Shown: positions 1-6,598 of the stretch, in pieces
How the letters are laid out: each line of letters opens with the position of its first letter
Numbering within the stretch: the stretch's first letter is position 1
Assembly (NCBI GenBank): GCA_902775835.1
Contig: CACYNZ010000090.1
Span: forward strand, 1-14,130
Length of the DNA: 14,130 nt
Direction of reading: 5' to 3'
Source of the DNA: an uncultured Eubacteriales bacterium
GTDB taxonomy: Bacteria > Bacillota_A > Clostridia > Christensenellales > Aristaeellaceae
Notes under the pieces: model-generated
What the model was told of the DNA's origin: nothing
The model's database searches: none
What the model saw: only the letters and a program-made list of their open reading frames with translations
Program-made: the position numbers and the translations under genes

Positions 1-674
1 AAATCCAGGAAAAAACGGGGGTGCCGTCTGTAGCGCACCTCACCTGCGTCAATTCCTCCCGTGAGGAAGTCACGCTCCAGATCCGGCGCATGCAGGAGCA
101 AGGCATTGAAAACGTCATGGCCCTGCGCGGGGATATCCTGGCCGGTCATGAAGCCGGACCCTGGGCCTACACGCATGCCAGCGACCTGATCACACAGCTG
201 AAAAGCGCCGGGGATTTCTGCATCGGCGGCGCCTGCTATCCCGAGGTGCATCCGGACAGCGCCTGCCAGGCTGACGATCTGCGGCACCTGCGGACCAAAG
301 TGGACGCTGGCTGTGATTTTCTGACCACGCAGATGTTCTTTGACAACGCAACCTATTACGCATTCCTGTACCGGCTCCGGGAACAGGGCATCACCGTGCC
401 TGTGCTTCCCGGCATTATGCCCATTACCAGCCGCCGGCAGATCGAGCGCGCTCTTTCCCTGTCCCGGGCCTTCCTGCCCCGGCGCTTTCTCGCGCTCCTT
501 GATCAGTTCGGAAGCTCGGACCGCGCCATGACCCAGGCCGGAATCGCCTATGCCACCGACCAGATCATTGATCTGTTTGCCAACGGCATTCACACTGTTC
601 ACGTCTATACCATGAACCGCACCGATGTGGCCCAGGCCCTGTGCCGGAACCTGTCGGATATTCTCACGCCATGA
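1..674 (+). CDS. metF: 5,10-methylenetetrahydrofolate reductase, C-terminal part (5' end outside window)
   Basis: MetF is a flavin-dependent cytoplasmic enzyme that reduces 5,10-methylene-THF to 5-methyl-THF, the methyl donor for methionine synthase. The frame is open from base 3, so about 223 residues are visible and the N-terminal quarter, with the catalytic glutamate region, lies upstream. Visible family signatures in order are AHLTC near the left edge, the LRGD flavin-contact motif, an EVHPDS stretch, the K-x-DAG-x-DFL-x-TQMFFDN segment (its Gln is a folate-site residue in characterised MetF) and PVLPGIMPI. The first in-frame methionine-type codon, a GTG at 21, is internal and not a real start. 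The stop overlaps the next gene's ATG (ATGA), and metH follows, which fits the assignment. Motif-based family identity is very secure. Confidence 0.95.
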   Translation, partial: IQEKTGVPSVAHLTCVNSSREEVTLQIRRMQEQGIENVMALRGDILAGHEAGPWAYTHASDLITQLKSAGDFCIGGACYPEVHPDSACQADDLRHLRTKVDAGCDFLTTQMFFDNATYYAFLYRLREQGITVPVLPGIMPITSRRQIERALSLSRAFLPRRFLALLDQFGSSDRAMTQAGIAYATDQIIDLFANGIHTVHVYTMNRTDVAQALCRNLSDILTP

Positions 675-1354
675 GCGGCCCGGTGTTCGGCGTCCGCCAT
701 GTTCTCTCACTCCCCCTGCCCCCGGTACGCAGGGAGGAAGTCCTGCGCTATGCAGGCGTCCGGGGAAATCCCGGCAGTGAGATCATCGGGCTCATGGAAG
801 CGTGCATCCGCGAATCGGAATCCATCCGGACAGCGCATTTCCTCTATGTTCCGGTCCCGGTCTCACAGGGTACAGTGGAATTCCAGGGACAGAAATACAG
901 CGGAAAAACCCTTGAGCGGACCCTGAAAGACAGCCGTGCCGCCCTGGTGTTCGCGGCCACGCTCGGCTTTGACATGGATCAGCTGATCCGGCGCTATGCC
1001 CGGACCCATGTATCCCGGGCTCACATGTTCCAGGCGCTTGGCGCCGAACGCATCGAAAGCTTTCTTGACGCCCTGAATGCAGACCAGCTGCCCGGACTGC
1101 CGGAAAACACCTTTCCCGGCCCGCGATGTTCTCCCGGCTACGGTGATCTGCCGCTGGACATGCAGCGGGATCTGTTTGCTTTTCTGGGCTGTGACCGTTA
1201 CCTCGGACTCACGCTCTCCCCTTCCCTTCTGATCACGCCTTCCAAGACCGTCACCGGGCTGATTTCCCTGACGGACTGTCCCGTGGCCGTGACATGTACA
1301 TGCGCAGAGTGCGCACACCCGTGTGCTTTCCGAAAAACGGAGGTGAACATATGA
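671..1354 (+). CDS. Free-standing methionine synthase (MetH) reactivation-domain protein
   Basis: This is a 227-residue protein resembling the C-terminal activation domain of cobalamin-dependent methionine synthase, here encoded as its own polypeptide. In the family, this domain binds S-adenosylmethionine and supports reductive methylation of cob(II)alamin when MetH becomes oxidised. The diagnostic element is R152-x-SPGYGD159, the SAM-binding motif, followed by a PLDMQ helix and the LLITPSKTVTGLI strand. The C-terminus has a cysteine cluster (C209, C211, C214, C218, then R221) typical of the split Firmicute version. An upstream in-frame ATG at 641 lies inside metF; I prefer the ATG at 671, which overlaps the metF stop as ATGA. 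No good ribosome site precedes 671, so translation is probably coupled. Its own stop overlaps the metH start in the same way, supporting a functional complex with MetH. Confidence 0.9.
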   Translation: MSGPVFGVRHVLSLPLPPVRREEVLRYAGVRGNPGSEIIGLMEACIRESESIRTAHFLYVPVPVSQGTVEFQGQKYSGKTLERTLKDSRAALVFAATLGFDMDQLIRRYARTHVSRAHMFQALGAERIESFLDALNADQLPGLPENTFPGPRCSPGYGDLPLDMQRDLFAFLGCDRYLGLTLSPSLLITPSKTVTGLISLTDCPVAVTCTCAECAHPCAFRKTEVNI

Positions 1355-2385
1355 ACACCCGTCAGCTCTTTGATCTGCCATGCATCCTTCTTGACGGCGG
1401 CAGCGGCTCCTTTCTGCAGAAAGCAGGGCTGAAAAGCGGTGAGCTTCCCGAGACATGGAATCTCACGCACCCCGATGTCATCCGTGCCCTTCACCGGGCT
1501 TATTTTGACGCAGGCTCGAATATCGTGCTCACCAATACCTTCGGTGCCAACTGCCTCAAGCACGCGCCGGACGCACTGGAAAGAATCGTGCGTGAGGCGG
1601 TATGCCATGTACGGGAAGCCAGTGCGCAGTGCACCGGAGACCAGCCCAGGTTCGCGGCCCTGGATCTCGGGCCCTCGGGCCGCCTGCTGCAGCCCTTCGG
1701 CGATTTCACACTGGAGGAGGCCGTGGACCTGTATAAAGCCACGCTCCGTTATGCGCTGAAGGAAGGCGTGGACCTGGTATTCATTGAGACCATGAACGAT
1801 CTTCTGGAAACCAAGGCGGCCCTTCTCGCCGTCAAGGAGTCCTGCGATCTCCCCGTGTTCGTCTCCAACGCCTACGGCGAGGACGGACGGCTCATGACAG
1901 GCGCAACCCCGGAAATCATGGTGGACCTGCTGGAATCCATGGGCGCGGACTGTATCGGCGTCAACTGTTCCTATGGTCCGGATGTCATGGGCCCTGTGAT
2001 CTCCGAATACCTCCGGCTTGCGCATGTCCCGGTGCTTTTCAAGCCCAACGCCGGGCTGCCCCGGGTAACGGAGACCGGTGAAACCGTCTATTCCCTGGAC
2101 CCGGAGTCCTTCAGCCGGCAGATGGAGCCCTGGGTGCGCCGTGGCGTGCGCGCCGTGGGCGGCTGCTGCGGCACGACCCCAGATCACATCCGTCAGCTCC
2201 GCTCCCGCCTGTCCGGGATCCGGCCGGACACCACGCATCCCGAGGATGCTGTGCGCGTCACCAGCAATACCCGCAGCGTAACCTTCCAGACACGTCCGCT
2301 GCTGATCGGCGAGCGCATCAATCCCACAGGCAAGAAGGCAATGAAGGCCGCCCTTCAGGCCGGAGCATGGCTGCGATATCCTTGA
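1351..2385 (+). CDS. metH: Methionine synthase, homocysteine-binding N-terminal half (metH interrupted)
   Basis: This 344-residue reading frame is the homocysteine S-methyltransferase module of cobalamin-dependent methionine synthase plus the first strand of the folate domain. The zinc/homocysteine ligands are present: C206 in GVNCSYGP and the C272-C273 pair in GGCCGTTP. The DGGSGS start of the TIM barrel and the TNTFGAN motif are intact. Start choice: GGAGG at 1339-1343 sits 7 bases before ATG 1351, and that ATG overlaps the preceding stop. An in-frame ATG at 1294 lies within the upstream gene and lacks this support. After LIGERINPTGKK (about residues 318-329) the frame keeps only about nine plausible residues, runs into an unrelated tail (WLRYP) and stops. 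Homology resumes in another frame at 2363. So this is one gene broken by a lesion, or an assembly error. If translated alone, the product lacks folate and cobalamin binding. Confidence 0.9.
   Translation: MNTRQLFDLPCILLDGGSGSFLQKAGLKSGELPETWNLTHPDVIRALHRAYFDAGSNIVLTNTFGANCLKHAPDALERIVREAVCHVREASAQCTGDQPRFAALDLGPSGRLLQPFGDFTLEEAVDLYKATLRYALKEGVDLVFIETMNDLLETKAALLAVKESCDLPVFVSNAYGEDGRLMTGATPEIMVDLLESMGADCIGVNCSYGPDVMGPVISEYLRLAHVPVLFKPNAGLPRVTETGETVYSLDPESFSRQMEPWVRRGVRAVGGCCGTTPDHIRQLRSRLSGIRPDTTHPEDAVRVTSNTRSVTFQTRPLLIGERINPTGKKAMKAALQAGAWLRYP
2363..2377 (+). other. Site of metH deletion/frameshift
   Basis: The last convincing family residues in the upstream frame (AALQAG) and the first in the downstream frame (EHGC, then DILDVNVG) meet here. 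From my knowledge of MetH pterin domains, the stretch between the GKK of ERINPTGKK and DILDVNVG is about 26 residues. Only 37 bases are present instead of about 78. The missing piece is therefore roughly 38-44 bases and is not a multiple of three, which explains the frame change from phase 1 to phase 2. The size is an estimate from remembered homologues, not an alignment. Confidence 0.75.
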
Positions 2386-2386
2386 T

Positions 2387-3736
2387 GTGAACGTGGGCAT
2401 GCCCGGCATTGACGAAGTGCACGTGCTGAAGCAGGCAGCCGAGGAAATCCAGGCCGTGACCGGCCTGCCGCTTCAGATTGACACAAGCAGTCCTGCAGCC
2501 ATGGAGGCCGCGCTTCGCACCTATCGCGGAAAACCCCTGATCAATTCCGTAAACGGCAAGCAGGAAAGCATGGACGCCATCTTCCCGCTCATGAAAAAGT
2601 ACGGCGGAGTCGCCATCGCCCTGACACTGGATGACTCAGGCATTCCGGATACGGCGGACGGCCGGGTCCGGATTGCCCGGCGTATTCTGGAAAATGCCGC
2701 CGCTCATGGAATATCCGCACACAATCTGATCTTTGACCCGCTCGCCATGACCATTTCCGCCGATGAACGCGCAGCCATGGTCACTCTGGAAACCCTGCGC
2801 CGCATTCATGATGAACTGGGCGGAAAGACCTGTCTGGGCGTATCCAATGTCTCCTTCGGGCTCCCCGCCCGGGACGGCATCAACAGCGTCTATTTCGCCC
2901 TTGCCATGGAACACGGCCTGAGCTGCGCCATCATGAATCCCTATTCCCAGCCCATGATGCAGACTTACCGCGCGTTTCTTGCGCTCCATGGACTGGACAG
3001 CAGATGCCTTGAGTACATTGCGTTCATGCAGGCACATCCCGCCCCGTCCGCATCCGCGCCGGCGCTTCCGGAGCAGCCGTCCGAAAGCGCCTCAGCCATG
3101 TCTCCGCTCGGCCATGCCATACTGCACGGGCTCCGGACGGAAAGCGCGCGGCTGACGCAGGAGCTGCTGAAACAGCAGGAAGGCCTGGATATCATCAACC
3201 GCGAGATTGTACCTGTGCTGAACCAGGCAGGGGAAGCGTTCGAAAAGCACACGCTGTTCCTGCCCCAGCTGCTCATGTGCGCGGAAGCGGCCACGGCGGC
3301 CTTTGACGAAATCCGCCTGCAGGCCGGACCGAAGGATGCCTCGGAGGACCATGTGCCTGTGGTCATTGCCACCGTCAAGGGAGATATCCACGATATCGGG
3401 AAAAACATTGTGCGCCTGATGCTGGAAAGCTATGGCTTTCCCGTCACGGACCTTGGAAAGGATACCGCGCCGGAAACCATTCTCCAGGCTGTGCTGGAGA
3501 AGCACGCTCCCATCTGCGGACTGTCAGCGCTCATGACCACCACCGTGCCCGCCATGGAGGCGACCATCCGCCTGCTGCACGAGAAAGCGCCTTTCTGTCA
3601 TGTCATGGTGGGCGGTGCCGTACTGACACAGGCTTACGCTGACCGCATCGGCGCGGACAGTTATGCCCGGGATGCCATGGCCGCCGTGCGCTGTGCACAG
3701 CAGGCAGAAGCGGAATACCGAAAGGAGAAGAACTGA
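2387..3736 (+). CDS. metH: Methionine synthase, folate- and cobalamin-binding C-terminal half (metH interrupted)
   Basis: This frame continues methionine synthase after the lesion; homology actually begins at 2363 (EHGCDILDVNVG). It contains the rest of the methyl-THF-binding (pterin) domain, with LQIDTSS, INSVNG and LIFDPLAM, to about residue 210. A short Ala/Pro/Ser linker follows, then the four-helix cobalamin cap at about 243-315. The Rossmann B12 domain comes last, with the D333-x-H335-xx-G338 motif whose histidine is the lower cobalt ligand. The reactivation domain is absent and is supplied by the gene at 671. The GTG at 2387 is the only nearby start-like codon and lies in a conserved strand with no ribosome site, so independent initiation there is unlikely. 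All catalytic features I can see are intact, so decay, if real, is recent. The stop is followed after one base by tcdA. Confidence 0.88.
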   Translation: MNVGMPGIDEVHVLKQAAEEIQAVTGLPLQIDTSSPAAMEAALRTYRGKPLINSVNGKQESMDAIFPLMKKYGGVAIALTLDDSGIPDTADGRVRIARRILENAAAHGISAHNLIFDPLAMTISADERAAMVTLETLRRIHDELGGKTCLGVSNVSFGLPARDGINSVYFALAMEHGLSCAIMNPYSQPMMQTYRAFLALHGLDSRCLEYIAFMQAHPAPSASAPALPEQPSESASAMSPLGHAILHGLRTESARLTQELLKQQEGLDIINREIVPVLNQAGEAFEKHTLFLPQLLMCAEAATAAFDEIRLQAGPKDASEDHVPVVIATVKGDIHDIGKNIVRLMLESYGFPVTDLGKDTAPETILQAVLEKHAPICGLSALMTTTVPAMEATIRLLHEKAPFCHVMVGGAVLTQAYADRIGADSYARDAMAAVRCAQQAEAEYRKEKN

Positions 3737-3737
3737 A

Positions 3738-4475
3738 ATGCCGCATGCATTTTCGCGTACCGAAATGGTGCTCGGATCCCGGAGCATGGAAACCCTGAAA
3801 AACAGCCGTGTGGCCGTGTTCGGCATCGGCGGCGTGGGCGGGCATGTGGTGGAAGCCCTGGCCAGGGCCGGTGTCGGCGCCCTGGACCTGATCGACAATG
3901 ATCAGGTCGCTCTCACCAATCTCAACCGCCAGATCATTGCGCTTCACTCCACGATTGGCAGGAACAAGGTGGACGTAGCTGCAGAGCGGGTGCTTGACAT
4001 CAATCCCGAGTGTCATGTCAGACCCATATGCACGTTCTTCCTCCCGGAGACGAAGGACAGTTTCGACTTTGCCGCCTATGACTATGTGGTGGATGCCATC
4101 GACACCGTCACGGCAAAGCTTGCGCTGATCGCCGCCTGTCAGCAGGCGGGAACGCCCATTCTCTCCTGCATGGGCACCGGAAACAAGGTGGATCCGTCCC
4201 AGCTCCGGATTGACGATATCTCCCGTACCAGCGTGTGTCCCCTGGCCCGTGTCATGCGCCGGGAACTGCGCAAGCGCGGGATTGAGCATCTGAATGTACT
4301 CTACTCCCTTGAGCCCGCCATGCGTCCGGTTATGGAAGCGGAAGAAGCAGACCGCTCTGAAAAGCGCCGGGACACGCCCGGCTCCGTCTCCTTCGTCCCC
4401 AGCTGTGCCGGACTGATGATCGCCGGGAAAGTGATCCGTGATCTTGTACATTTCGATCCCGCACAGCGCAGCTGA
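3738..4475 (+). CDS. tcdA: tRNA threonylcarbamoyladenosine dehydratase (ThiF/E1-like), TcdA
   Basis: This 245-residue E1-like ATP-dependent enzyme cyclises the t6A modification at position 37 of ANN-decoding tRNAs to ct6A. The nucleotide-binding glycine loop GIGGVGG spans residues 29-35, and the acidic LIDND and NLNRQ signatures typical of ThiF/MoeB/TcdA lie at about 51-65. The segment DISRTSVCPLARVMRRELRKRG matches the TcdA branch rather than ThiF or MoeB. No JAB, rhodanese or ubiquitin-like partner is nearby, which also favours TcdA. The start at 3738 has AGGAG at 3723-3727; an in-frame upstream ATG at 3663 is buried in metH and was rejected. The gene follows the metH stop by one base, so it is co-transcribed with the methionine genes, although no direct functional link is known to me. 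A strong terminator follows. Confidence 0.92.
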   Translation: MPHAFSRTEMVLGSRSMETLKNSRVAVFGIGGVGGHVVEALARAGVGALDLIDNDQVALTNLNRQIIALHSTIGRNKVDVAAERVLDINPECHVRPICTFFLPETKDSFDFAAYDYVVDAIDTVTAKLALIAACQQAGTPILSCMGTGNKVDPSQLRIDDISRTSVCPLARVMRRELRKRGIEHLNVLYSLEPAMRPVMEAEEADRSEKRRDTPGSVSFVPSCAGLMIAGKVIRDLVHFDPAQRS

Positions 4476-4489
4476 TCCGCCGCCGCACA

Positions 4490-4536
4490 GAAAAAGGCAC
4501 AGGCTCTGCATTTCTCAGCAGGCCTGCGCCTTTTTC
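4490..4536. terminator. Bidirectional intrinsic terminator between tcdA and the Lgt-like gene
   Basis: A long inverted repeat pairs bases from 4490 (GAAAAAGGC, one mismatch, CAGGC, one bulge, CTGC) with the complementary arm ending at 4536, around an 8-base loop. The A-run on the left arm and T-run on the right arm give a U-tract on either strand. It therefore suits both converging operons. Confidence 0.9.
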
Positions 4537-4551
4537 ATATTGCTTTGAACA

Positions 4552-5556
4552 TCAGGTTTCCATCCGATGAACCATGGGAAGTACGCTCCGGATCATGCCC
4601 AGACAGCTCAGTCCCATCACCACATAGCAGGTATCCATGGGCATGAACTCCAGGAAAACGATCTTCTTCTCCAGGGCAAACTCCATGGCCATGAACACGC
4701 CCATGCTCAGGATCAGGCACACATAGGCCAGCACCTTTTTCCGTCTCGGCGTATGTACGCTCTTCACACAGGCCCGCGTCAGCACGGCAAGCAGCACGCA
4801 TACCGTGATCAGCTGACCTACGCGCACAAAGCCCCACCGCAGCACGGCGTCCTGGCGCATGCTCTCCCCGATCGCCTCCGCAGGCGCCATCAGGACCATG
4901 AAGATCAGCGCAAGCCGTCCGTCCGGCATCGGCTTGTACCGGAGCAGCACCACCAGCATCAGCACGGCAATGAGCGCTTCCAGCAGGAACACGGACCAGT
5001 GATATTCCCCGTAATAATCCATCTGGGAAAACGGAAAGCCTTCGAAGAAGGACACATCCTCCAGATGGAACAGGCTCATGCCGGTATACTCCTCCGCGTC
5101 AAAAGCGTCCACGGAGAACCAGTCGCCCACCGTCCATCCGTAACCCTGTCCGGCAATCCCCACGCACAGGTGCTCAAGGATCAGCATGACGCACCCGGGA
5201 ATCACCATGGCATCCAGTACCCGGGACGGTTTCTGTCCGGACAGCCTGGCTCCAAGTACGCCGGCAAGAATCACAAAGAACACCGCACCGTACAGGTTCA
5301 GGCCGCCGCTGGTCAGCTGGACGAAGAAGCCTGCGCCCTGGTCCCAGAACCAGCTCCACCGGATCAGGCAGTAGAAAAGACGTGCACCGAAAATCCCCAT
5401 GGGCACACTGAGCACGGCCACAAGACTTGCCGTGTTCTCCTTCAGTCCCGCCCTGCGCATGCTGCGTGCCATCAGGAAAAACGCAATGGCGCAGCTCACG
5501 GCCAGCGCGAGACCATACCCGTATACGGTCATGCCGCCCAATTGAAAGCTCATCAT
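4552..5556 (-). CDS. Lgt-family (prolipoprotein diacylglyceryl transferase-like) membrane protein, atypical
   Basis: This 334-residue polytopic membrane protein with about seven or eight hydrophobic segments is recognisable as an Lgt relative. The N-terminal YGYGLALAV helix, PMGIFGARLFY at about 52-62, GGLNLYG at 84-90, and the late I-x-ESMRQD (229-236) with RVGQL (245-249) line up with Lgt landmarks. Lgt transfers diacylglyceryl from phosphatidylglycerol to the lipobox cysteine of prolipoproteins. Here the conserved GRxGNFxNxE signature is absent, replaced by a GIAGQGYGW region, and the usual His of the GGLxxHG motif is Tyr89. A canonical reaction is therefore doubtful, and it may be a paralogue with another lipid substrate. 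Start: a longer frame reaches 5595 but overlaps the upstream gene. ATG 5556 follows GGAGTGAGG, with a second ATG at 5553. It lies four bases after the glycosidase stop, implying co-transcription and coupled translation. Confidence 0.7.
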   Translation of the reverse strand: MMSFQLGGMTVYGYGLALAVSCAIAFFLMARSMRRAGLKENTASLVAVLSVPMGIFGARLFYCLIRWSWFWDQGAGFFVQLTSGGLNLYGAVFFVILAGVLGARLSGQKPSRVLDAMVIPGCVMLILEHLCVGIAGQGYGWTVGDWFSVDAFDAEEYTGMSLFHLEDVSFFEGFPFSQMDYYGEYHWSVFLLEALIAVLMLVVLLRYKPMPDGRLALIFMVLMAPAEAIGESMRQDAVLRWGFVRVGQLITVCVLLAVLTRACVKSVHTPRRKKVLAYVCLILSMGVFMAMEFALEKKIVFLEFMPMDTCYVVMGLSCLGMIRSVLPMVHRMET

Positions 5557-5560
5557 ATCC

Positions 5561-6490
5561 TCACTCCGCGCAGGACGCAAAATACAGAATATCACAGATA
5601 TTCCGGGCGTCCGGATTCTTATGGATGCGCTTGCCGTTCACAATCACGTTGGTGGATCCGCCGCCGTCCAGATTATAGGCCAGGCGGCAGTCCGGGAACA
5701 GGGACTGGATATACTCGGCAAACGTCTGAATGGTCATGCCGGCCGTGGCGTTCGCGTTGCCGTTGCACTCCACAATGGCGTACTCCAGTTCACCCAGCTG
5801 CACCACACCCACGCGCTGCATGGGATACCGGTACTGGAAATCCCCACCGGTGTTTTCCTTGCCGATCTCCTGAACCACACCGTCCTCCACCAGGATCGGG
5901 CCCAGGGAGAAGGTATTGATCATCTGACGGCCTTCCGGCAGCACATTGGCCGCAAAGTCGGCCATTTTCTCAGCACTGCCCACATGCACGCCGTAGAAAT
6001 CGCCCTGATCATCGATCACCAGGATATCCCGGGGATGCTTGGTGGAGAACTCCTCACGGTAGGTAACGCCCTGACGGATCAGGTAGCCGTAGTCATAATA
6101 CTTGAAAAAGTCACCGTTCACGGCCGCGATGGCATTGACATGCTTGGCAAGCGTGGCTGCCTTCACATAGGCATTCTTGTCATAGCTGTCCTCGCTCATG
6201 CAGGTGCGGATCTGACTGGGATCCGCAATCTTGATGCGCACAATGGAGCAGTTCACCTTCTTGGGCATGCCCTTGAGCTTTACATCCTGATGTTCCACCG
6301 TGACATGAATGGAGTCATCCTGGTACTCATCCTCGCTGAGCCATCCGTCTTCCCTGGCAGGATTTCCGGGGACCATCTGATCCAGCGGCAGCGGAACCAC
6401 ATCCGCAAGGGCCGGAGAAGCCACGCACAGACACATGGCAAGAAGCATCAGTGCGGTCAGAACCCAACGTATCACATTTGCACGTTTCAT
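5561..6490 (-). CDS. Secreted phosphodiester glycosidase family protein (NAGPA-like domain)
   Basis: This 309-residue exported protein carries the NAGPA/phosphodiester-glycosidase fold. Members remove sugars joined through a phosphodiester, as in the mammalian uncovering enzyme, and bacterial ones are suspected to act on cell-envelope or exopolysaccharide glycans. A signal peptide is clear: Lys/Arg at 2-3, a hydrophobic core at about 8-24, and an ALA-D cleavage site after residue 29. There is no lipobox, so the product is released or wall-associated. Family marks are AVNGDFF (123-129), the SLGP segment near 195-198, QRVGVV (225-230) and the hallmark NLDGGGST (273-280) followed by the NICDILYF end. 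Start: GGAGG lies 7 bases before ATG 6490, and a good promoter is found at 6528-6556. It is first in a two-gene unit with the Lgt-like membrane protein. The exact substrate is unknown. Confidence 0.88.
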   Translation of the reverse strand: MKRANVIRWVLTALMLLAMCLCVASPALADVVPLPLDQMVPGNPAREDGWLSEDEYQDDSIHVTVEHQDVKLKGMPKKVNCSIVRIKIADPSQIRTCMSEDSYDKNAYVKAATLAKHVNAIAAVNGDFFKYYDYGYLIRQGVTYREEFSTKHPRDILVIDDQGDFYGVHVGSAEKMADFAANVLPEGRQMINTFSLGPILVEDGVVQEIGKENTGGDFQYRYPMQRVGVVQLGELEYAIVECNGNANATAGMTIQTFAEYIQSLFPDCRLAYNLDGGGSTNVIVNGKRIHKNPDARNICDILYFASCAE

Positions 6491-6527
6491 GGAAAACCTC
6501 CAAATATTCTGCTGAAGTCACACGCAG

Positions 6528-6556
6528 ATTATAGCATGCCGGCGCATTTCTTGGAA
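6528..6556 (-). promoter_or_regulatory. Extended -10 sigma-70-type promoter for the glycosidase/Lgt-like pair
   Basis: On the minus strand a perfect TATAAT (6533-6528) is preceded by TGC, giving an extended -10. The best -35 is a weak TTCCAA (6556-6551) at a 17-base spacing. Transcription would begin near 6521, about 30 bases before the GGAGG-led ATG at 6490. Confidence 0.75.
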
Positions 6557-6570
6557 GGGAGCGCCGGCAT
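6536..6570. repeat. Perfect 10-bp inverted repeat overlapping the promoter spacer
   Basis: ATGCCGGCGC at 6536-6545 and its exact complement at 6561-6570 flank 15 bases. The proximal arm lies two bases upstream of the -10 hexamer and the -35 falls in the loop, so it could be an operator. It could alternatively form a hairpin after the stop of the phosphatase gene at 6599. No T-run follows on either strand, so it does not look like a standard intrinsic terminator. Confidence 0.7.
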
Positions 6571-6598
6571 TACGCGTATCGGAAAAGCGTCCGTTTCC

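Noticed and set aside
641..671. Earlier start for the MetH activation protein
   Set aside because: It would overlap metF by about 30 bases without a ribosome site. The ATGA overlap at 671 matches the next junction and the protein's expected beginning.
2340..2400. Programmed frameshift in metH
   Set aside because: No slippery heptamer or downstream structure stands out. A simple shift would not restore the roughly 13 missing residues, so a deletion explains the data better.
1198..2409. Minus-strand open frame of about 403 codons opposite metH
   Set aside because: Shadow of metH caused by codon bias; no recognisable motifs.
5557..5595. Earlier start for the Lgt-like protein
   Set aside because: The extra residues (MIFCILRPARSED) run inside the glycosidase gene. 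GGAGTGAGG directly before ATG 5556 marks the likelier start.
4567..5919. Long plus-strand open frame (about 450 codons) opposite the Lgt-like and glycosidase genes
   Set aside because: Its product is rich in His, Gln and Pro, as expected from the antisense of GC-rich coding DNA. It has no family motifs or ribosome site and covers two genes with clear homology on the other strand.
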